Shown: positions 58,771 to 64,000 of the stretch, piece by piece | Layout: every line of letters starts with the position of its first letter | Numbering within the stretch: the stretch's first letter is position 1 | Assembly: GCA_946413245.1 (NCBI GenBank) | Contig: CAMKJS010000002.1 | Coordinates: forward strand, 1-64,000 | Source of the DNA: an uncultured Clostridia bacterium | Lineage (GTDB): Bacteria > Bacillota > Clostridia > Christensenellales > Aristaeellaceae | Reading direction: 5' to 3' | DNA: 64,000 bases | Notes under the pieces: model-generated | Told to the model about the DNA's origin: nothing | Seen by the model: the letters and a program-made list of their open reading frames with translations, nothing else | The model's database searches: none | Made by a program: the position numbers and the translations under genes

Positions 58771-59732
58771 AGATCCATCTCCCGGTACATGGCCGCTACC
58801 AGGCGGTCGATGTTTTGCGGCTGCACGGTCAGTTCCCGGATCGTTCCCGCCTGCTGCAGCCGGGCAATCAGCTCCGCCGTCGCGAATTCCGCAGGCGCAT
58901 AGGAAATATGCAGGGTTTCCCCCTCCCGCTGCACCGGCACGACGGAAGGCAGATCCGGTAAGGCGCCGGTCTCCTCGTACCGTACCTCCACCGTCCGCAG
59001 AGTATCGTATCTCCCCAGCAGGTCCTGCAGGGCGCCGTCGAACAGCTTGCGTCCGTGCCCCAGTACCATCACCCGCGGACACAGGGCCACGATGTCTTCC
59101 ATATCGTGAGTGGTCAGCAGAATCGTGGTCCCCTGCTCCCGGTTCTCCCACTGCAGAAAGTCACGCAGCGCCAGCTTGCTGACCGCGTCCAGCCCGATGG
59201 TGGGCTCATCCAGGAACAGCAGCTCCGGCCGGTGCAGCAGCGAACCGCACAGTTCCGCCCGCATGCGCTGCCCGAGGCTCAGCTGCCGCAGCGGCGTTCG
59301 CAGCAGCGTTTCCAGCTGCAGAGCTTCCGCCAGTTCCTTCAGCCGCGTCCGGTAATCCGTCTCCCCGATCCGGTACACGTCCCGGAGCAGGTCGTAACTG
59401 TCCTGAATCGGCACATCCCACCACAGCTGAGTACGCTGCCCGAATACCACGCCGATGCGGCGCACGTGAGCCTTCCGCTCTTTCCACGGCACCCGGCCGC
59501 CCACCGTTACCTCCCCCCCGTCCGGCGTCAGGATTCCGGACAGGATCTTCACGGTGGTGGACTTTCCGGCTCCGTTGGGGCCGATATACCCCAGCAGTTC
59601 TCCCTGCTCCACGTCAAAAGAGACCTCCCGCAGCGCCTGCACGATCTTCTTTTCCCGCAGCATGGTTCCCTTCGCCCGCTTCTGCCGGACGGTAAACTGT
59701 TTCTCCAGATTCCTCACATGAATGTAGCTCAT
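58767..59732 (-). CDS. ABC-2 exporter ATP-binding protein
   Basis: A 321-residue ATPase: Walker A GYIGPNGAGKSTTVKIL, Q-loop VVFGQRTQLWWDVP, signature LSLGQRMRAEL (a variant of LSGGQ), Walker B LLFLDEPTIGLD and switch His in TTHDMED. After residue 235 a C-terminal extension of about 80 residues is typical of DrrA-like exporters. Two consecutive ATG codons exist (59735 and 59732); the second has better distance from AAGGGA. The gene is 30 bases after the LRR gene end and drives the two permeases. Confidence 0.9.
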   Translation of the reverse strand: MSYIHVRNLEKQFTVRQKRAKGTMLREKKIVQALREVSFDVEQGELLGYIGPNGAGKSTTVKILSGILTPDGGEVTVGGRVPWKERKAHVRRIGVVFGQRTQLWWDVPIQDSYDLLRDVYRIGETDYRTRLKELAEALQLETLLRTPLRQLSLGQRMRAELCGSLLHRPELLFLDEPTIGLDAVSKLALRDFLQWENREQGTTILLTTHDMEDIVALCPRVMVLGHGRKLFDGALQDLLGRYDTLRTVEVRYEETGALPDLPSVVPVQREGETLHISYAPAEFATAELIARLQQAGTIRELTVQPQNIDRLVAAMYREMDL

Positions 59733-59761
59733 CATTCATCCCTTGCTGTCCATACAGCTGA

Positions 59762-62485
59762 TTATTGAACCTCTCTTTTCTTTGCGGCTGACCAGGCCGA
59801 ATAGTACTTCTTCCCGTCAACCTTCTTCCATGTCCGAATCCGGACGTAATATATTTTTCCGGTTTTCAGTTTTTTCAGCACGATCCTGGTCGTGGCGGCT
59901 TTGCTGATCGTCTTCTTTTTCGAATCCGAGAAGTCCTTCTTCAGGCTGTACTCAATCTGATATCCGTCAACTCCGTTGATTTTGCCCCATCTCAGCGTCA
60001 GCTGTTTCTTCCCGGCAGTCAGGGTATTCAGCTGCGCGGGTTTGGGATTAATTACAAATGTGGCTTTCTTTTTCCCGGTATAATTCCCCTTCCCGGTAAC
60101 GGTCACAGTAGCCGTGCCTACATTCTTGTTATTCTGATAGGCGACAGTATAATCCGTTCCCTGGACCAGTTCTTTGCCTTTGCAGGTGACTTTCAGCTCG
60201 GGGCGGATCGCTTTCCCGGTATAGACCTGCGCGGCGATCTTGCTGATTTTGCTGTTTTTCAGATCGATGCGTTTGCCGGCAATGACCTGGGTCGCCTTGT
60301 CCACCCGCAGCTCGTAGTCGCTGATTCCGGGATAATCCTCGTCCTCGATGCGCCAGATCTTCACCTCGGGATCAGATTCCCATGCTTCCGGATCCGTAGT
60401 ATTCACCAGTTTTTTCAGCGGCGGGCATCCGGATACATCCAGGCTGGAGAACGAATTGTAGTTGCAGCGAAGGATGGCCAGCTTTTTGTTTTTGCTTATA
60501 TCCAGCTTTTTCAGCTTGTTGGAATAGCAACGGAGTTCCGTAAGCTCGGTGTTGCTTCCCACATCCAGGCTCGTCAGCAGATTGTTTTCACAGCCGATAT
60601 AGGTCAGCGCCGTGTTCTTGCTCACGTCAAGACTCTTCAGTCGGTTTTCTCCGCAGTTAAAATCGGTCAGCGCCGTATTCTTGCTCACGTCAAGGCTCGT
60701 CAGCTCATTTCCGTAGCAGTAGAGGGCTTTCAGCGCCGTATTGTTGCTGAGATCAAGGCTCGTCAGGTAGTTGGATCCGCACCACAGTTCTCTCAGCGCC
60801 GTAAAGTATTCGATTCCCTTCAGATCGGATATGTCGCTGGCGGAACAGTGAATCTCCGTCGCTTCGTCGATCTCGTCGCTGCTCAGCCCGCCGTCACCGT
60901 CCTTGTCAAACGTTTCCTTCACATACTCCCGGAATCTGTCATCCGGGAAATTGGCTGTGCTGATGGCGATCGCATCGGGATCCGAGCCCATGATCACCTG
61001 GGTCGCCTTGTCCACCCGCAGCTCGTAGTCGCTGATTCCGGGATAATCCTCGTCCTCGATGCGCCAGATCTTCACCTCGGGATCAGATTCCCATGCTTCC
61101 GGATCCGTAGTATTCACCAGTTTTTTCAGCGGCGGGCATCCGGATACATCCAGGCTGGAGAACGAATTGTAGTTGCAGCGAAGGATGGCCAGCTTTTTGT
61201 TTTTGCTTATATCCAGCTTTTTCAGCTTGTTGGAATAGCAACGGAGTTCCGTAAGCTCGGTGTTGCTTCCCACATCCAGGCTCGTCAGCAGATTGTTTTC
61301 ACAGCCGATATAGGTCAGCGCCGTGTTCTTGCTCACGTCAAGACTCTTCAGTCGGTTTTCTCCGCAGTTAAAATCGGTCAGCGCCGTATTCTTGCTCACG
61401 TCAAGGCTCGTCAGCTCATTTCCGTAGCAGTAGAGGGCTTTCAGCGCCGTATTGTTGCTGAGATCAAGGCTCGTCAGGTAGTTGGATCCGCACCACAGTT
61501 CTCTCAGCGCCGTAAAGTATTCGATTCCCTTCAGATCGGATATGTCGCTGGCGGAACAGTGAATCTCCGTCGCTTCGTCGATCTCGTCGCTGCTCAGCCC
61601 GCCGTCACCGTCCTTGTCAAACGTTTCCTTCACATACTCCCGGAATCTGTCATCCGGGAAATTGGCTGTGCTGATGGCGATCGCATCGGGATCCGAGCCC
61701 ATGATCACCTGGGTCGCCTTGTCCACCCGCAGCTCATAAGCGTTGAATCCGGGGCTGTCCTTGTCCGCAAGGAACCAGATTTTTACAGCCGAATCTGATT
61801 CCCATTCTTCAGGTTCCGTGGTGGCCACCATTTTTTTCAGTCCCGGGCACCCGGATATGTCCAGACTGGACAGCTGATTATAGTTGCATCGAAGGATAGC
61901 CAGCTTTTTGCTTTTGCTTATATCCAGTTTTTTCAGCTTGTTGGAATAGCAGCGAAGTTCCGTCAGTTCGGTATTGCTGCGCACGTCCAGGCTCGTCAGC
62001 TGATTATCTTCACAGCCGATATAGGTCAGCGCCGTATTTCTGCTTACATCCAGACTTGTCAGCTGGTTTTCACCGCAGTTAAAATCGGTCAGCGCCGTAT
62101 TCTTGCTCAGATCGAGACTCGTCAGTTCATTTCCGTAACAATAGAGCTCCTCAAGTGCCGTATTCCCGCTCAGATCAAGGCTCGCCAGCCGGTTGGATCC
62201 GCACCAGAGCTCTTTCAGCGCCGTAAAATATTCGATCCCCTTCAGATCGGATATATCGCTGGCGGAAACACGAATCTTCGTCACCGCGTCAATCTCGTCA
62301 CTGGTCAGCCAGCCGTCCCCGTCCGTATCACAGGATTCCTCCACATACTCCCGGAAATTGTCATCCGGGAAATTGGCGGTATTGATGGCCACGTCCGCCG
62401 CCGCAGCCGGGGCAGCCGTCACCAGTGCCAGTAACAACAGCACAGCCGTCAGAATCAACCTGAACCTGATATTTTCTTTTTTCAT
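59762..62485 (-). CDS. Secreted LRR/EF-hand-like repeat protein
   Basis: A 907-residue extracellular protein. A signal peptide (FRLILTAVLLLLALVTAAPA) ends near residue 30. Three modules of about 237 residues follow, each starting ANFPDD-x-FREYV and an EF-hand-like loop (DTDGDGWLTSDE or DKDGDGGLSSDE), then about eight leucine-rich repeats of the type LTSLDVSKNTALTDFNCGEN. Residues about 745-815 form an Ig/MBG-like domain (VYTGKAIRPELKVTCKGKEL) and the last 90 a fibronectin type III domain (VDGYQIEYSLKKDFSDSKKK). No cell-wall anchor or lipobox is seen, so it is released or held by other interactions. Modules 2 and 3 are identical. GGGAGGAGC precedes the ATG. An adhesion or binding role is inferred. 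Confidence 0.9.
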   Translation of the reverse strand: MKKENIRFRLILTAVLLLLALVTAAPAAAADVAINTANFPDDNFREYVEESCDTDGDGWLTSDEIDAVTKIRVSASDISDLKGIEYFTALKELWCGSNRLASLDLSGNTALEELYCYGNELTSLDLSKNTALTDFNCGENQLTSLDVSRNTALTYIGCEDNQLTSLDVRSNTELTELRCYSNKLKKLDISKSKKLAILRCNYNQLSSLDISGCPGLKKMVATTEPEEWESDSAVKIWFLADKDSPGFNAYELRVDKATQVIMGSDPDAIAISTANFPDDRFREYVKETFDKDGDGGLSSDEIDEATEIHCSASDISDLKGIEYFTALRELWCGSNYLTSLDLSNNTALKALYCYGNELTSLDVSKNTALTDFNCGENRLKSLDVSKNTALTYIGCENNLLTSLDVGSNTELTELRCYSNKLKKLDISKNKKLAILRCNYNSFSSLDVSGCPPLKKLVNTTDPEAWESDPEVKIWRIEDEDYPGISDYELRVDKATQVIMGSDPDAIAISTANFPDDRFREYVKETFDKDGDGGLSSDEIDEATEIHCSASDISDLKGIEYFTALRELWCGSNYLTSLDLSNNTALKALYCYGNELTSLDVSKNTALTDFNCGENRLKSLDVSKNTALTYIGCENNLLTSLDVGSNTELTELRCYSNKLKKLDISKNKKLAILRCNYNSFSSLDVSGCPPLKKLVNTTDPEAWESDPEVKIWRIEDEDYPGISDYELRVDKATQVIAGKRIDLKNSKISKIAAQVYTGKAIRPELKVTCKGKELVQGTDYTVAYQNNKNVGTATVTVTGKGNYTGKKKATFVINPKPAQLNTLTAGKKQLTLRWGKINGVDGYQIEYSLKKDFSDSKKKTISKAATTRIVLKKLKTGKIYYVRIRTWKKVDGKKYYSAWSAAKKREVQ
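60286..61707. repeat. Perfect 711-nt tandem duplication in the LRR gene
   Basis: Bases 60286-60996 and 60997-61707 appear identical wherever compared by eye, base for base, and a further short stretch (from 61708, CCTGGGTCGCCTTGTCCACC) continues the identity into the flank. The unit is exactly 237 codons, so the frame is kept. The first module (61708-62395) is a diverged relative. Confidence 0.92.
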
Positions 62486-62544
62486 GGGTTCGCTCCTCCC
62501 TTCTGTAATCCAACCTCTGTGGCATGTCTTTTGATGTCAGGCAC

Positions 62545-62573
62545 AATATACCATTCTTTTCATCATGATTCAA
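62545..62573 (-). promoter_or_regulatory. Promoter of the LRR protein gene
   Basis: Minus strand TTGAAT (62568-62573), 17-base spacer, TATATT (62545-62550), about 55 bases before the start codon. The -35 box lies inside the end of the fRMsr gene. Confidence 0.65.
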
Positions 62574-63045
62574 CCCTGTCGCTCTCCATGATCCCCCAGC
62601 TGATCTCCTGCTCAATCACCCGTGCAATCTCTTTCAGCCCGGCTTCGTCTTCCGCGCCGAATCTGTTCAAAACCGGGCTGTCCATATCCAGCACCGCCAG
62701 GGGTTTTCCGTCTGCGTGCAGCGGGATCACAAGCTCGGACCGGGAGGCGCTGTCACAGGCAATATGCCCGGGAAACGCGTGCACGTCCGGCACGTTCAAC
62801 GCTTCGTCCCGCTCCAGGCTGGATCCGCATACGCCTTTTCCCACGGGAATATGCACACAGGCGGGCTTGCCCTGGAACGGCCCGACTACCAGCCGGCCCC
62901 CGCGGAGCAGATAAAAGCCCACCCAGTTCAGCTCCGGCAGCGTGTCCGCAAGCAGGGCGGATACATTGCTGAGCGCCGAAACGAACCAGCAGTCCGCCGC
63001 GATCATCTCCCGCGTCTGTTGCCTGAGCAGTTCATAATCTGTCAT
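62563..63045 (-). CDS. msrC: Free methionine-(R)-sulfoxide reductase (GAF domain)
   Basis: A 160-residue single GAF domain of the fRMsr (YtsP/MsrC) family, which reduces free methionine-R-sulfoxide. NWVGFYLLRGGRLVVGPFQG and the catalytic segment PACVHIPVGKGVCGSSLERD (two conserved Cys) plus the last ELVIPLHADGKPLAVLDMDS are hallmarks. ATG 63045 has ACGGAGGATCAGC upstream, giving a length equal to the family's; the open frame to 63273 would cross the divergent promoters. Symbol follows the MsrC name used for this family. It complements MsrA at 8.0 kb. Confidence 0.92.
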   Translation of the reverse strand: MTDYELLRQQTREMIAADCWFVSALSNVSALLADTLPELNWVGFYLLRGGRLVVGPFQGKPACVHIPVGKGVCGSSLERDEALNVPDVHAFPGHIACDSASRSELVIPLHADGKPLAVLDMDSPVLNRFGAEDEAGLKEIARVIEQEISWGIMESDRVES

Positions 63046-63356
63046 ATGCTGATCCTCCGTAATCTGCTGCTTCGCGGCAGGCTCTTTGTCTGCCGCTTCT
63101 GCGGAATGTTTCTTCGTCTTTCCTTTCGCTCCGCGGTTTCTCTGCCGCGGACAGGAAATTGCTGCTCGGTATTGTATCATAAAAAAGGCGGTTGCGGGAG
63201 AGTCCGAACCCGCAAAAAAATGTTGCGGGTTATGAAAACTCGACGTTGACAATGCAGCCCCGCTTCGGTACAATCCAGTCAGAAAGCGTGCATAGCAAGC
63301 CGGTTATTTTGCCGGCACGAACGGAAAAAAACGCCGGAAACCAAGGAGGAAACCGC
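63046..63356. other. 312-base divergent regulatory gap between fRMsr and DUF362 genes
   Basis: No gene is seen here. It contains the plus promoter at 63246-63274, a perfect inverted repeat AACCCGCAA / TTGCGGGTT (63207-63231) with a third TTGCGGG at about 63192, and a minus-strand TACAAT near 63171-63176 that may serve fRMsr. The repeated TTGCGGG sites could bind a shared regulator. A repetitive stretch near 63060-63130 (GCTTCGCGGCAG, GCTTCTGCGG) has no clear function. Confidence 0.5.
63246..63274 (+). promoter_or_regulatory. Sigma-A promoter of the DUF362 gene
   Basis: Perfect TTGACA (63246-63251), 17-base spacer, TACAAT (63269-63274), about 80 bases before the ATG at 63357. Confidence 0.85.
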
Positions 63357-64000
63357 ATGAGCAGCACAAAATCCGCCGTATACTTCACCGATTTCAGAAC
63401 GAAGCTGGATGTGAGCCAGGGCGTCAAACTGCAGAACCTCTGCAAAAAGGCCGGAATAGGAAACATTGACTTCACCGGAAAGTTTGTCGCCATTAAGATG
63501 CACTTCGGGGAACTGGGGAATTTCGCCTACCTCCGTCCCAACTATGTCAAAGCCGTTGCCGACCTGATCAAAAGCCTGGGCGGAAAGCCTTTCCTGACGG
63601 ACTGCAACACGCTGTACCCCGGCAGCCGGAAAAACGCCGTAGACCATCTGTACAACGCGGAGGTCAACGGTTTCAACAGCGTCACCACCGGCTGTTATGT
63701 GATCATCGCGGACGGGCTGAAGGGCACGGATGATATCGTGGTGCCCGTTCCGAACGGGGAATACTGCAAGGAAGCCTATATCGGCCGGGCACTGTACGAC
63801 GCGGACATCATCATATCCCTGAACCATTTCAAGGGGCATGAGATGACCGGTTTCGGCGGCGCGGTCAAGAATCTCGGCATGGGCGGCGGCAGCCGGGCCG
63901 GAAAAATGCATCAGCATAATGACGGCAAGCCCGTGGTGAACCCAAGCGCCTGCCGCTGCTGCCGGATCTGCGCCCGGGAATGCGGGTCCGACGCCATCTC
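63357..64000 (+). CDS. DUF362 domain protein with ferredoxin-type cysteines (partial, runs off the window)
   Basis: The first 214 residues of a DUF362 protein; the end is outside the window. Conserved segments include VAIKMHFGELGNFAYLRPNY, FLTDCNTLYPGSRKNAVDHL and IIISLNHFKGHEMTGFGGAV with NLGMGGGSRAGK. At the window edge the motif CRCCRICARECGSDAI begins a 4Fe-4S ferredoxin-like cluster site. DUF362 proteins are common in anaerobes and may be iron-sulfur oxidoreductases; their reaction is unknown. AAGGAGGAAACCGC precedes the ATG. Confidence 0.88.
   Translation, partial: MSSTKSAVYFTDFRTKLDVSQGVKLQNLCKKAGIGNIDFTGKFVAIKMHFGELGNFAYLRPNYVKAVADLIKSLGGKPFLTDCNTLYPGSRKNAVDHLYNAEVNGFNSVTTGCYVIIADGLKGTDDIVVPVPNGEYCKEAYIGRALYDADIIISLNHFKGHEMTGFGGAVKNLGMGGGSRAGKMHQHNDGKPVVNPSACRCCRICARECGSDAI

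Overview
The window (64 kb, G+C roughly 58-62% by eye) looks like the chromosome of an anaerobic, fermentative, carbohydrate-using Clostridia-type Firmicute, probably an uncultured gut or rumen lineage. The case rests on strong AGGAGG ribosome binding sites, sigma-A promoters, LplB/YtcP-type sugar ABC permeases, PadR/PspC and ArsR regulators, butanol-type Fe-alcohol dehydrogenase, many glycoside hydrolases, and frequent TTG/GTG starts. A specific genus cannot be assigned from sequence alone. I see no rRNA, tRNA, CRISPR array, phage or transposase gene.

Layout. 0.1-4.4 kb (minus): a sugar operon with an MDR dehydrogenase, an amidohydrolase and a GH127 beta-L-arabinofuranosidase. 4.5-5.6 kb (minus): YunG-like protein and VanX-type dipeptidase. 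5.8-8.5 kb: hotdog thioesterase, ABC exporter, MsrA. 8.6-10.9 kb: a phenylacetate-CoA ligase gene preceded by a complete-looking phenylalanine leader-peptide attenuator, then an ACT-domain protein. 10.9-13.2 kb (minus): YfcE phosphodiesterase and a MATE transporter fused to a histidine-kinase-like ATPase domain. 13.3-21.9 kb: sugar-type ABC importer, HAD phosphatase, two ADP-ribosylglycohydrolase-family proteins and a PfkB kinase, which look like one catabolic unit for an ADP-ribosyl or ribosyl substrate. 22.0-31.8 kb: surface glycan cluster (FdtA/FdtB-type amino-sugar enzymes, IspD/TarI-like cytidylyltransferase, ThDP enzyme, acyltransferase, CDP-glycerol transferase-like protein, two GT2, DUF2304, flippase). 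31.8-34.1 kb: ArsR plus metal P-type ATPase. 34.2-39.1 kb: a lower-G+C stretch with a secreted protein, an ECF sigma/anti-sigma pair and a protein O-mannosyltransferase-like enzyme. 39.1-46.9 kb: secreted GH13, glycogen synthase, GH36, thioesterase, ProX-like editing protein, LacI regulator. 47.0-50.1 kb: Fe-ADH with a MerR-type promoter and L-fucose isomerase. 50.2-52.1 kb: PadR/DUF4097/PspC operon. 52.3-64.0 kb: DUF5058-type membrane pair with M20 peptidase, SurE, LOR protein, deoxyinosine glycosylase, an ABC-2 exporter, a secreted LRR protein carrying a perfect 711-nt tandem duplication, fRMsr, and the start of a DUF362 protein.

The most interesting system is the 8.6-10.8 kb locus. A 44-codon leader with 9 Phe codons ends immediately before mutually exclusive antiterminator and terminator hairpins, upstream of paaK. 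This suggests that phenylacetate activation is switched on when charged tRNA-Phe is scarce, i.e. for making phenylalanine from phenylacetate. The hotdog thioesterase gene at 5.8 kb carries a near-copy of the same promoter region, which links the two genes.
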